Assembly: GCA_003254885.1 (NCBI GenBank) | Contig: QANT01000195.1 | Span: 1,777-46,277, forward strand | Direction: 5' to 3' | DNA: 44,501 nucleotides | From: Purshia tridentata | Taxonomy: Eukaryota > Streptophyta > Magnoliopsida > Rosales > Rosaceae | Part shown: positions 23,241 through 35,702 of the stretch, piece after piece | How the letters are laid out: each line of letters begins with the position of its first letter | Position numbering within the stretch: the first letter of the stretch is position 1 | Notes under the pieces: generated by a model | What the model was told of the DNA's origin: nothing | Databases searched by the model: none | The model's input: only the letters and a program-made list of their open reading frames with translations | Program-made: the position numbers and the translations under genes

Positions 23241-24794
23241 CTGAGTTAAAGCTTATGATCATGATGACCATAATTAAGTTGCAAACTGGCATTAGCGTAG
23301 GTTACCAGAGTCCTAGGTGCCACATTTGTTTTCAGTTTGGGCCTCCGAATGGGCAACCCATTTGGGCCGATTGTTGGGCCTGTTGTCCATGGTTTGTTTG
23401 ACCCAAACATACTTTCAGGGCTTATTCGGCTTTTAACAATGGTGTGAAGTTGTGAACAGACTATTTTTGGTCCCAAATTATTATTTTTTTCTTTGGTTAA
23501 AGCACCTATTTTCATCCCTGGCCAAAAAAAAAAAGCACCTATTTTCATCTTCCGCTCACTTCAACATTTCTCATTATATTCAGGTCTTTTTTCCTGCAGC
23601 TTAAAACAGATGTGAACAAGGCTGTTACAACTTACAAGTGATCGAAGCCATCCAAGCTACTAGCAATGTTGTTCTCTATTAATTGCCACTTTTATTTGAT
23701 TGTTAATTATTACGTTTACAAATCTTTCAAATCCTAATGTCCCACTCCCAAATGTAAAAATCAAAGTAATGAACGAGTTAATTAGTGTGTTGTAACAAAA
23801 AGCATAGTGTCCTTTTTTCATTCGCTGTATATCTGTTAAGCTTTGTTTATTGTTTATGCGCAGCGGAATTTCTCTCTTAATAATTTACTAGGGAATTTGA
23901 TAAACAATATGTCTACTTGATTGATTTATTTTCATGTGTTTAGATTCTCAAGTTTATTATTAATTTGTTGATGTTCGATGGTGGAACTTGGTGACCTGAG
24001 CTAGTCAGCAATCTGCTAGTTCTCTTCTGAAATGGGACCTGGCCTAAAAACAAAAACAAAACTTGAGGTGTGAGTCCTTTGGGGGTATTTATTTGCAAAA
24101 AAGACTCTCATACTAAGATGAGCTTGGAAATGGAAATAAGTATTGTATATATACTCAGGCGGAGCTAGCTGCGTGTGTGGTCATATCAATTATACATGAA
24201 CCCCCTTGTATTTATAGGCTAAGCATTAATTAAGCAATACACTCTGACAATGTAGCTTAAATTTTTAAATTTACAATTTATCTATTATCTAGTCTCTATG
24301 AATCACACTGATTTAAATTTGGAATTTGGGTTATTTATGGACCGATGGGCTTACCCAAGATATTTGGTCACAATAATGTGTATTTATAAATGAGTGAGGA
24401 GAGTCTCTCTTGCGGAGAGAAAAAGAGGACAAAATACAAACAACACACACAATGAGGTGGGCCCCTCTATATAGTGCACAGTGATTTCCTTTTTCTTCCG
24501 CACCTGGCTTCTACCCTCGAGAGCTCCCCTAACTGAGTGACACTATTGTTGTCACTTACTTTTTTACTGTTCCAGAATCCATAACTTGAAACTGGTTAAT
24601 GGTAGATTTCATATTACTTTACGTGTCACCGTACATAGAATTCATACTTAAAACTATAAAAATAAAAAGAAAAATCATGTCCAGTAAAGAGATAACACAT
24701 AAGATAATATGAGAATGTGATAAGTATAGCATTATTGGTCTCTGTATAATGAATTGAGTGGTTTACTCTTCTTTGATCTGGATCGGACTTTCCC
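23241..24794. other. Non-coding spacer between the two NLR units
   Basis: Sequence unique to this position, with no convincing frame. It contains a short direct repeat (AAGCACCTATTTTCATC near 23500 and again near 23533). The left edge is where the two duplicated units stop matching. Confidence 0.45.
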
Positions 24795-25124
24795 GGCCCC
24801 TAGCTTTTGATGTAACTTGTGGCTTCTGCATGTTATATTGCAACTAATTGATGAGGGCAGTGAGATTGAGAAGATGCGAGATGTATGGATTAATGAATTT
24901 AATGGTATGCATAATATTTTTTGATGCCATGCAGTTGCTCTTAGCTTTAGCTAGAGCTTAAATTAGTTCATTTTTATTTTTATTTTATCGAAAGATACTT
25001 CTTCATCTGGGCTTGTGAAAGGAAATTTAACTTTGCTTGGCGTGCCACCTTCCCCTTTCTGATTGTTCTTAACTTGCCCCTTTTATTGTTCTTTACTTCC
25101 ACCAATAAACCCAAAAAGAAAAAA
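24795..25124 (+). other. Upstream block of NLR2 duplicated from the NLR1 flank
   Basis: Positions 24795-24890 match the very end of the NLR relic (about 14305-14375) and 24905-25010 match 15725-15790 plus 17230-17290. The two transposons that interrupt this stretch upstream of NLR1 are absent. It marks the left edge of the duplicated unit and is the empty-site reference. Confidence 0.7.
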
Positions 25125-25133
25125 TAAAAATAT

Positions 25134-26285
25134 GGGTTAAATACGTTTTTAGTCCCTGTGTTTTACTCTAAAAACAAATTTGGTCCTCGTAGTTTCAAAA
25201 TTCCGATTTTAGTCCTTGGTTTTACCCCAAAACCAAATTTGGTCCTCGTGGTTTCAAAATTCCAGTTTTGGTCCTTGGGTTTTTGTCCATTTCTAATTTT
25301 GATCCTTGGGGTTTTTGTTCATTTGCAATTTTCATCCTTAAATACTTATATATGTTATTTTGACCTTTTTTAAATATAATTTTTTTTAAAAAGAAATTAT
25401 TCTTCCTAAAAAAGAATTAGTAGGGGTAAATGGGTTGTTAAAAATAAGGAGAGGTGTGATCTTTTATTTCATTTTATTTTTCAATTTTAATTATTCTATT
25501 TTATTATTTTACTCTCAAAATATTAAGTTGTTTGATTTTAATCTTTTAATTAACGAAAGAAAATGTTAGATTTTTGAATGTTTAACCTTACTCCTCATTC
25601 TCCCATTATATATACTAGTTTCTTGCTACGCGTGTTGCGCGTGTCAATTGGCTTTTCTAAATATTTAATTAAAAATTTTAATAATTTATTTGTCTTAAAA
25701 TAATAGTGGTGTGGAAGTGGGTTGCTAAAAATAAGGGTGTAATATTATTTTTTTGTATTTTTTAATTTTAATTATTCTATTTTACATTTTTGTCTTTTAC
25801 TAATAAATAATATTATGAATACCTATTTTTTAAATGAGGTATTTTTGAAATTCATAAATTTAACCATTTACTCTCTTTTTGGCTTTATATATCCTTACGA
25901 TTATAAAGCCAGGAGACAGGCTTCACCAAATTTTAAATTCTCATAAATACTCTTAATTCAATTTAATAAATAAAGATATAATTGTAAAATGTAAAAATTA
26001 AAATACAATTTTAAAAATAAAAAACACCTCAAAAGGTGGAGAAAGTGAGGATCATTTATTAAAAAATAAAAATATAAAAAAACACATAATATAAATTTAA
26101 ATGGACATGTGCGGAGCACGTGCCAAGAGTCTAGTATAAATAAATACATGTAATTTGCAAAATAACACTAAAGAACCAAAATTGTTAATGAATGAAAACC
26201 CAAGGATCAAAATTGGAATTTTGAAACCACAAGGACCAAATTTGTTTTTCGTGTAAAACACAAGGACCAAAAATGTAATTAACCC
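25134..26285. mobile_element. MULE-type TIR element in the NLR2 promoter, 9-bp target duplication
   Basis: The 1,152-bp element is bounded by TAAAAATAT on both sides (25125-25133 and 26286-26294). Termini start GGGTTAAATACG and, inverted, GGGTTAATTACA. They continue as inverted repeats of roughly 150 bp with TTTGGTCCT(C/T)GT and TTTCAAAATTCC words. The NLR1 promoter shows the uninterrupted site (AAAATATTG near 17549). No transposase is present. A smaller TIR element is nested inside. The right end lies about 85 bp above the NLR2 TATA box, so the insertion cut away whatever lay farther upstream. Confidence 0.95.
25611..26138. mobile_element. TIR element nested within the NLR2-promoter MULE
   Basis: The left end TATACTAGTTTCTTGCTACGCG and the right end, inverted TATACTAGACTCTTGGCACG, are related to each other and to the element at 6087-6376. 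The middle is AT-rich with short open frames only. Confidence 0.6.
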
Positions 26286-26371
26286 TAAAAATATTGTTCT
26301 TTACTTCTGAAATTGCACCTGAATTAGTGCCTCTCACCTCATTAGAAGAAACGTACAATATCGATGTCCTA

Positions 26372-26378
26372 TATATAA
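26372..26378 (+). promoter_or_regulatory. Likely TATA box of NLR2
   Basis: TATATAA lies about 110 bp before the ATG, in the same conserved block as at NLR1. Confidence 0.6.
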
Positions 26379-26485
26379 CTTGCATTTCTTTTTCTGAAGA
26401 AACACACTTTCATTCTACCTCCACTGCTGGTAACAACATTTCATTAATCTCAAAAAAATAAGAAGCTAGATTAATATCAGAGAAT

Positions 26486-29400
26486 ATGGCTGAGGCTGTT
26501 GTTTCAGTTGTGATCGAAGGGCTTGGGCCGCTCGGAAGCTTAATCATGCAGAAAGCCAAGTTCTTGAGTGGAGTCAGCGGTCAAATTGAGCTTGCTCAGA
26601 TGGAGCTACTCTTGATGCGGGGGTTCCTGAAAGATGCAGATGCAAGGCAAGAAGACGATGAACTAGTACGCTTTTGGGTTAACATTATTAGAGATGCTGC
26701 TTATGATTTGGAGGATGTCATTCAAACTTTTGCCTTGAAGGTGATTAATAAGAAGAAAGGAAGTATGAAGATTGTCCTGAAAAGATTTGCTTGCTTTTTC
26801 AAAAAAGGAGTTGATGTTTACAGGATCGGGTCAGAAATTGAGTACATTACCACCAGACTGTCTAAGTTGAGGTTGACTATGCAAAGTTATGACATCAAAG
26901 AGACAAAGGGAAGTCGAGGTGCCACGTCCTCTTTTCAGAGGCAACAGGAACGGAGACAAACTTATGCTCATGTTATTCAGCGTGATGTTGTTGGGTTAAA
27001 GGATGACACAGAAAAACTGGTTAAGCAGTTGCTGAATCAAGAAAAAAGGCAGCAGGTTATTTCAATTTGGGGGATGGGTGGTTCCGGTAAGACCACTCTT
27101 GCAAAACTAGTTTATCATCATGATGAAGTTAAACGTCATTTTGAATGTTTTGCTTGGGTGTGTTTATCCCAACAATTTCAAGACAGAGATGTTTTGGAAG
27201 ACATTTATGTTCAACTTATTTCTCCTACCAACAAAGAGGAAAGTAAAGAGAAAAGGAAAGAAATTGCAAAACTGAATAAGGCAGGCATAGCAAACGATCT
27301 TTGTAATATCCAACAACAACGGAAATGTTTGGTGGTGGTTGATGACATTTGGACCCGCGATGCGTGGAGCTCTTTGGAAGCTGGATTTCCAGTTAAAACG
27401 GAAGGAGAGAGCCGAATATTGGTCACCACTCGCAAGAAAGATGTGGCATTGCATGCAGCTGGAGAAAATGGTCTTCACCAACCCCAACCACTAAATGAGG
27501 ATGAAAGTTGGGAACTATTTGAGAAGATAACAAACATTAAAAAGGATGATGATGCAGGTATTTTCTCATCCAAATTTTTTTTATACAACTTACTTTTCTT
27601 ATTCATCAATTGAGCCTAAATAGGAACTTTCACATTCCATTCGGTATTACATCTTTTTAACCCAAAAAAAAAAAAAAATCATTGTATATGAAATTTTACT
27701 TTTTTACAATTTTAGTAACATCTTTTTACAATCAACAATAATATGCATATTTGAAATGTCAAATCTTATACAGTTGAGTCTTTTTCACCTACATTTTGAT
27801 TATATCTACAAATTTTAAAAGGTGGATTAAAAATCTTTAATAGCTTCAAAAAGGTGGATTCAATGTTGCGTCAAGAATATTTAGTGAAAATGCAAATCAG
27901 AGAAGTATAAGTTAAGTAGGCAAGCTTTCTTATTTGAGACCCTTCAACTCTACTGTGGGCATTATTGATTTTCTCAATTGAATCTTATGAATTATCTCAA
28001 AGTTAATCCCTTCCCTACGCAAAGTTAATCTGATATAAGTACTCCTTTGAAACTGAGCTGAACCTGCTATTCTCTTTATATACAGTTACACAATATATTA
28101 CGATAAACTTTTCTTACTATAATAACAATATATTAGTGTTGGTCAAAATTAATTATTACTAGTATGTTGGGCATTCATTTGTGTTTTTTAATTGTCAATC
28201 CATAAATAAGGTTAATTAAGAAAATCATAAACATATTTGAGCTGTAGTGCCAAATCTTTAGAGCAAGACAGTATATTTAATTAGTATTTTATACTCTATA
28301 ATTACTAGTTTGAGAAATGTAGTTGATTTTTGTCTTTTATTGTTTTTCAGATTCTGAAATTTGCACAAAGAAAGAACTAGGAAAGAAGATGATTCACCAT
28401 TGTGGAGGTTTGCCATTAGCTATTACTGCGCTTGCAGGAATTCTAGCTCAAAAGGACAGTATTGATGAGTGGGAGAAGGTGCATAACAATGCTAATTTAT
28501 ACATAGGGAGAGGCACAAACCTTGAACAAGAATACAAAGGTCAAGAGTATCAAGGTGCATCATGGGTGCTGGCATTGAGCTATAATGACTTACCATATCG
28601 CTTAAAATTATGCTTTTTGTATTTAAGCAATTTTCCAGAAGATCATGAGATATCAGTGACAAGATTAACTCAATTATGGATGGCAGAAGGTTTTATATCT
28701 TCAACATCGCAAAGACATGGTTCGATGGAATCAATGGAAGATATATCATACAATTGCTTAAATGAGTTGGTCGAAAGGTGTATGGTTGAAGTTGGAGAGT
28801 ATAATTTACCTAAGAAAATTAAAACTTGTCGCCTCCATGATCTTATGAGAGACTTGTGCTTATTAAAGGCAAAAGAGGAGAATTTTGTCCATATTGTCAA
28901 TTTTTCTGATACGTTAACTGAGGTAGCACCAATAATTGGTAAAGTTCGAAGACTTGCCATCTACTTAGACAAAAAAGTTGACAAATTAGCTCCCACAAGA
29001 GATGGTCACGTTAGGTCGCTTTTATACTTTGCTCCACTAAATTTTTGCCCAGAGTGGAACAAACAATTAATAAGATCACTGTTCAAAGACTTCAAATTGC
29101 TTAGAGTTTTGAAATTTGAAAATATAGATGCAGAGAAATTTCAGTTACCGAGTAATATTGGGAGTCTAGTCCACTTACGGTTTTTAAGTCTACAAAATTG
29201 TGGGCATATAAATCGGTTGCCATCATCTGTAGGTAATTTGGTATCTTTGCAAACTCTAGATTTACGTTGCGCTGACTATGTGCAGGAGCCGATGACAATT
29301 CCAAATGTGATATGGAAGTTGGAGCAGTTGAGACATTTATATTTACCTTGGCATTACAGAGTTAAAGGTATATTTAAAGTAACGCGGCAATTGGGCACTC

Positions 29401-30092
29401 TTGGCAATTTGCAGACATTAGTAAATGTTGTTAGAAGCTCCAATTGGGATTTGAAAGATCTCGTTGTACTAACCAAGCTTAGAAAACTGTCCCTGAGAGT
29501 GGCACCAGAGACACCCTTGCCCGAGGAATTTTTGAAATCTGCGAGCATCACATTTAACGGTCTTCGGTCTCTTTCTATCAAGTCTCAAAATGCAAAGGAT
29601 TTACGAAGGATAGTATTAAGCTGTCCTCATATAGACAAGCTGAAACTGCAGGGGCCAATCATGGAGTTACCGGAAGACTTCCTGCGCTATCGAAACCTGA
29701 CCAAGATACAGCTGATTGGTACTGATCTCAAGGAAGACCAGATAGAAATACTGGAGAAGCTGCCAAATTTAAGAATGCTTTACCTTCGGGGTAATCATAG
29801 TATTCATTCATTGGTTTTCTCCGGCGGAGGCTTTCCTCATCTTGAATTTCTTATGCTTGAAGATTTGTATGAATTAGAGGAGTGGAAGGTGGAGAAAGGA
29901 GCCATGCTTCGTCTCTGCAGATTGCACATTGACTATTGTAAACAACTGAGGGAAGTTCCAGATGGGCTTCAGGATGTTAAGACCCTCAAGGAATTAACCA
30001 TCAGATCGATGCCTCGTATATTCTACGATAGGCTTCGGGCAGGCGGTGAGGATTTCGACAAAATCAAACACGTGCCTTCTCTAATTATATGA
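26486..30092 (+). CDS. CC-NB-LRR disease resistance protein, copy 2 (NLR2)
   Basis: Tandem paralogue of NLR1 on the same strand, presumed immune receptor of the RPP13/RPP8-like CNL class. Exons are 26486-27557 and 28351-30092, with a phase-1 intron of 793 bp, giving 937 residues. The coiled-coil domain carries LEDVIQTF (near 76). The P-loop is GMGGSGKTT (196-204, Lys202), kinase-2 is LVVVDDIW (282-289), followed by SRILVTTR, GLPLA (377-381), CFLYLSNFPEDHE and LHD (519-521). LRRs end at IKHVPSLII before TGA. All ATP-binding motifs are canonical and the frame is intact. The translation starting at 28323 is not an independent gene; it is exon 2 read with 28 intron bases. Similarity to NLR1 is high throughout, so the duplication is fairly recent. 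Its promoter carries a transposon insertion, so expression may differ from NLR1. Confidence 0.95.
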
Positions 30093-30184
30093 TATCCCAT
30101 CCTTTGGGTCTAGGCGATCTATCAAAATGAGGTGAAAACTCTATTTCTTTTCAATTCGTAAGATTCTGGCATTATTTATTTTAT

Positions 30185-31395
30185 TTTAGCTTAAACTTAG
30201 GAAGAGAGAGGTTATAATATCTTGCATTTTCTCAGCTTCTAAACATAAAATTTGGTCTCTTTATTTAGCTCAAGACCAGGATGTGGGTTTTTTCTAATAA
30301 TTTATAAAAAAAGTCATAAAATGACCCTATTTATTGAAAACGAAAATTGATAGTTTAAGTGACCGTGGAGAACTGAATTCGGATGGGGTTTAGTGTTGTT
30401 TTTATTATTATGTATTTGTAGGTTTGTTTAGCCTGGGTTTTTCATTTTCAGACAAAATGTGAAATGCAATCTTGTTAGCATTTGTGAAAAGCAGATTATT
30501 TGGGTGCCAGAGACTTTCAGTTGAAGGTTCCAAACTTCACTAAGGGAAGAAAATTATTAAATTTACAGTGTTTTACATGCTTTTACTTTGCTTCATTAAC
30601 CCTATCTGACCAAAAATATTCTTAAGACTTTTCCAGAAAGTGTCTTGCAACTTCAATTTATGCGCCATAACCAGCCCATTATAAGAATGCACCCACCAAA
30701 ATTATTCACAGATGAAATAGTTTTGAGCTGGAAAATCCCCTTGTCTCGAGCCTTTGATTCTAGTAAAGTATTGTTCAAAACCCCATTTAAAGGATTTGGA
30801 TTTGATACTACACATCTTTACTGAAAGCATGAATTTTCAGGAACCAATTGCTTCTAAAATCTGCTATACGAAAGCTCACATGAAAATGAAAACATTTTAA
30901 ACAACATAAATGCTATTTAGATAGCGTTTGATTCATACGTATGAAAATAGGTCCATCAATCTTAGATTGTGTTTTCCAACTTTTCCTCCTATTTTTGTAT
31001 AACTAGGCCAAAAACTTAAACTGTCACCTGTGTGGTCAATTTAAGTTTCAGATCTTCTCTGTTATATTCAGTCAGTGTATTACGGTAATACCTAAACGGA
31101 TAATGTATGAAATTAAAAGTAGATTAAAATGGGTTGGTAAAAGCTTCTGCCAGCTCTGGCTTCTGCCTTTGTTTGTTGTAATGGCATCACAACTGTGAAC
31201 TATCAGGTACTCAGATTAAGGTTGTTACTGTCTTTCCTTAATGCTAATTATGTTTGAGCACGAATTCAAAGTTCCATCTTAAAATGAAATAGTCAAATTG
31301 AAATAACGAGAACTCGTAATATTGTGATGGTCATTCCTTTTATGAGTTCTGAATTTTTGTTATGCATCTTCTGAGATGAATCTTTCATATTCATC
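30185..31395. other. ~1.2 kb present only downstream of NLR2
   Basis: Both units share TTCTGGC(G/A)TTATTTAT and then CTTTGTAGTAATACAACACTG. These are adjacent after NLR1 but about 1.2 kb apart after NLR2. The extra DNA has no inverted termini and no gene. It may be the ancestral spacer, deleted in unit 1. Confidence 0.6.
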
Positions 31396-31496
31396 TTTGT
31401 AGTAATACAACACTGCCCTTGTTAATTTTCATTAGAACTGGTAGAATGAGGTAATTATGATATTAGTACTGACTTGATATCATTTTTCACCTGCAG

Positions 31497-34400
31497 ATGG
31501 GAGTTCACCTGATGAATCTGTGACAAATTCTCCTATAAATATGGCTGCAGATGCAACGGTTGACATCAATACTTCTGTGATGACTCATTGAACAAAGTTC
31601 TGTCTTTTATTTGTCCAGAGAATTCATGTTCAAGCAGTGGAGCTAAAAATCCTAGAAACTCATGCTCATTAGGGGATTCTGTTGGTGATGCGGACCCCCA
31701 TAATTTTGATTCTGGTATTGTTTCTACGGTTTCTCATTCTCCCATTAATTTTCAGTTTCTAGGAGATCATTCTGGTCTGGAGATTTTACTATCAGGTGCA
31801 GGATTTGTTGTGTCTGAAAGACCTAGATTTCTGTTTCACATTTATGTGGCCAGTATGCCTTCCAACATTTTTTCTAGTGGCAAATCTGAAATAGTTAACC
31901 ATGGGCATAAGAGAACATAGTGGAAGTTTGTTTCAGAATGCTTTCTCAAGATGCAATTTTGGAAGGCATAGTGATTCCCCAACTATGGTTTTCGTCACTA
32001 GTTGTGCTGATGACCTAGGATCCTATGACAGAAGGCGTATTGATTTTAATGGCAACCTCAATTATGAAGTTGATCATGATTCTAGATAATCTTACTCAAT
32101 AAATAATTACACAAGTGGACGCCATTGGCAATCAAGATATGACGTAACATACTAGATATCCCCACCACTTTTGTCACCTAAAGCATCTTCTTGGGAAATA
32201 TATGGTAGTTCTTAAGTAATGGCGTAAGAAACCCAATTTCAGATTCCAAAAGTTCTGTTTTTAGACAAAGAATGCCTTCCTAATGATGGCATAGTATAGT
32301 GTTATAAATTCTAGCAGATCATTCTGGCCCGTCAGCAAGAGTTAGGCAGTGAACTAGCACTTTTTAAAAGCTGTTCATAATCAAATATATACCTGGCATT
32401 GTGAATGTGCATTTTCCATTCCCTATAAGATGTTTGTATGCTGATAATTGCTTGTGCCTTGTGAGCATACAGTTCTTTGCAATTGATTCATGCCTGTCGA
32501 ACTAGTAATCCCTTCTTCTAATTGTACTGCTCTTCTGAAGCACTACTGGTGATGCAATGACTGCATTTATGTATCTGTTTCCATTAGCAAAGTATCTGTT
32601 TCTTTTCAACCCAAAAAGAAAAAAGGTTTTCATTTCAAATTTTCTTCTTTGTCTTGTTTTCTGTGGAATGCTTTGCAGATTTTTCTAGTTTCACCTGTGG
32701 CATGCCTTGTTGTAATTTTAGTTTTTGATTTTACATTTTTCTGAAAAGCTACATGGTGGTCTTGATGAGAGAGTTCCAGGGAGGTCTTTCCGCGCATCTA
32801 GGCCATTCTCATACATGCTCCTGTGAATCATCCTTGGTGGCTGAAATGTCCAACATGCATGCAACTATTTTGTGAGTAATCAGGCTTACTGAGGCACTAA
32901 ATGAGGTGAATTCCTTTCAACTTCAATGTTCTTTCTATGTTTATGCTTATAAGTTTCCTGTTTCCCCCTCTTGACAACTCTTTCTTTTACAAAATTTGCT
33001 TTTTAAGCTGCTTAACAAAAACAAAAAAAGGAAGAAAAGAGAAAGAAGCATGGAGTACATATCAACCTCCCCCATCTGTGACTGTGCGTGCTTGTGCTCT
33101 TTTGAAGTCAGATACTCATATATTTATCTATTTAAAGCCTATGATTTATTGGCAATATAGATTCAGACAGCATAAGTTGTACAAACCACACCCAAGAATA
33201 TCTGTGTGTGCGCACTGAAGCTTTCAAAACTAGGACTCTTGGATAGTCTTTGCGCATATTCAATACTGGTTAAAACTGCAAAAGCAGTTTAAAATGCAAT
33301 GCTCCTGTTCAACTGTTCAACTGCATTAAACTGTTAAATGTTAATTACAGTCATAAGATATGAAATGAACATTAGGTTCAAAATACTTTAATTTGTAAAT
33401 GCCATACTTGTTCTCCACCTTGATGGCTGTAATTTTCTCTCATTTTAACTGTGCAACAACTGCATGAAAGTACCTCACATACATGTATAGTAATCAAGGA
33501 TGAAATGAAGGTTGCTTTAAAATTCATTCTAAAGGTGGAACTTGCTCTTCAGTCTTGATCATGTCGGCTATTATCTATTCCCATCAATTAAATGAATTAA
33601 AACCTGCATTATCTACCTTCCTTAGATATCTAATTATAACGACTGAGTGAGATTCAGTTTTGAAGGGCTTTACAATTCTGATGCATTATCATTGCATAAT
33701 CTCTCTGTGCTTTGGTCAATGTGATTCCTACTATTATTTATGATAAAACTGTATTCATCACCTCTTTCCATGCAGATCATGGATGAAATATATTCGTCGC
33801 ATTTCTATGCTCACACTCCCAGCTCCCGAGAATGTTGTAAACTCATTTCCTCTCAAATATCATAAGTCAGCGACCACTGAGAGTGGGGACCAAGATCCGC
33901 AAGAGTACATTTTCTTATTTGAGTTTTAATTTAAAACATTTATATTATGTAGCTTACATGATTAATTTTGGAGTAAACTAATGATTTAGCCAATCTGGTG
34001 AGTTGTAGCATATATGTGAATGATTTCAATGTTAGTGTTGATAAAATATCATGATATACGTTAGGGTGGAGTGCATATAGACATAACTACAGGCCTTTTA
34101 CTTCAACCCGGCATGCCTCTGTTGATTGGAATTGATGGTGGTCAGCTGAAAATACTAAATAGTTACATTTTTAACATGCTCACACTGGATACTGCCCAAA
34201 TTCACATGTAGCTAGGAAGGGTATGAGAATCTAAGAAAATGTATGACCGTTTTTCCTCAATTACATAAATGTAGTTTAACTCAAATTAATTAAATTGAAA
34301 AACAACAGCAAATATTGTGTTGCATCATTTCTTGGTGCTCATTACAAGTTTAAAACCTTTTCATACAAATTGAATCGTCAATGTTACATGATTTCTTTTT

Positions 34401-35702
34401 TGACATTGATGGCTTTAGGATTTATGGAGCCATCTTTAATCCTAATAAAATGTGTTGTTGTTCAATAGATTATTTTCTGACGTTGGTCTTTCAACAGGTG
34501 TTACATTTTGCTAGAGTACGGTGAAGGCGATAAAATAAGAGCTCTTCCTTGTCAAGAATTTCATATGGAATGTGTTGACCAATGGCTAAAAGAAAAGCAA
34601 GGGTATATTGATTACTTTTATCACTTACCTTCTCCCATTTTACTGATCGAGTGCTTACTTTGATTAATTTATGTGACAATCTCTTTTGTTCTTCACATGC
34701 TACATATAGTGGATGCCTACTTTGCAGAGCAGATGTTTGTAAGGCTTTTGCTGATGGTTCTGAGTAAGCCCAGAAATCCCATCCTTCTGATGGAACTGTA
34801 TAATAAGTTTGAATGTCTGATGTATATCATTTACAGATCTCTCTCCCTCTTGTGCTTAATGGTTGTCATCGTAGTTTTAGTTATTGTAGAACAACAATGT
34901 ACAGCCAGCAGATGATATATATTGTATATCATCAGTAATTGCCTCCATTGTTACTGTTATTATGTTAATTCTGGTGTCACACAGTGAAAAATTATTCAAG
35001 CATGGGAGAGCTAAATAGGTTCTCAAATTAATATTCATTATATTCTACTGTTTGAATCTATCATTGTAGTTGATTTGGGATTTTATGACATGATCTTTCA
35101 CTGAAACTAATTAAAAAACACCAAGAGATATACATTAATTGTTGATCATCAACATCAACTTAGAAATAGGAATCAAGGTTGGGAATGGGGACAGGAAAAA
35201 CTTCTCTGGGAAAAAAACTGACGCCTGATATTGTTATGTCCAAAAATTACACGAATCTGGTCAATCCTTTTGCTGTTTTACTATTTTTGGTTCACATATG
35301 TAAAATTCTACATTATCAGAAATTGTAATGTAATGCTAGAGATTCCAAAAAAAATTTCACTACTTGTTCATATTTAGACCCTCTCTAAATTTATGTATTT
35401 TGTAACAAGTAGTAAAATATTGCCATACAATTTATTAGTGACAAAAATGTAGGAAGTTTTTGGTTTTTCTACTTTGGTAATTGCGTATGCTTAAGAAGTT
35501 AGCCTCATGTGTAGAAGCCAAAAGTGTTAAACCTTGTTGGCCATGCTCTGAAGTTAGCTTCTGACAGGGTTACAACTTAGCTTTTTGTTTGCATTGCTAT
35601 GTGTTAAATTGGAATAAATTATTGGCTGCTTCTCTTTGGGCTTTTCTCTGTTGCAGAGTTCATGCAAAATGTAAAAGAGGGCTTCGTTCTCATAATTTGT
35701 GA
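31497..35702 (+). pseudogene. RING-H2 E3 ubiquitin ligase pseudogene, copy 2
   Basis: Exon-like pieces with conserved splice borders: 31497-31602 (SPDESVTNSPINMAADA, TGA), about 31609-31917 (CPENSCSSSGAKNP, GDHSGLEILLSG), 31904-32086 (SGSLFQNAFSRCN, ADDLGSYDRR), about 32750-32905 (HTCSCESSLVAEM, LTEALNE), 33776-33904 (MDEIY, then after a frameshift MLTLPAPENVVNSFPLKYHK), 34498-34602 (CYILLEYGEGDKIRALPC, EFHMECVDQWLKE), 34710-34763 (GCLLCRADVCKAFADGS) and 35657-35702 (last exon, TGA). The order matches a plant RING-H2 ligase of about 500 residues. The RING is damaged: the second Cys is Leu (CYIL) and the CxHxxH part has lost a residue and a His. With stops and frameshifts this copy is not functional. 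Confidence 0.85.

Noticed and set aside
27164..27487. Minus-strand frames inside the NLR NB-ARC exons (also 18434-18777)
   Set aside because: They are antisense shadows of conserved NB-ARC codons and occur in parallel in both paralogues for that reason.
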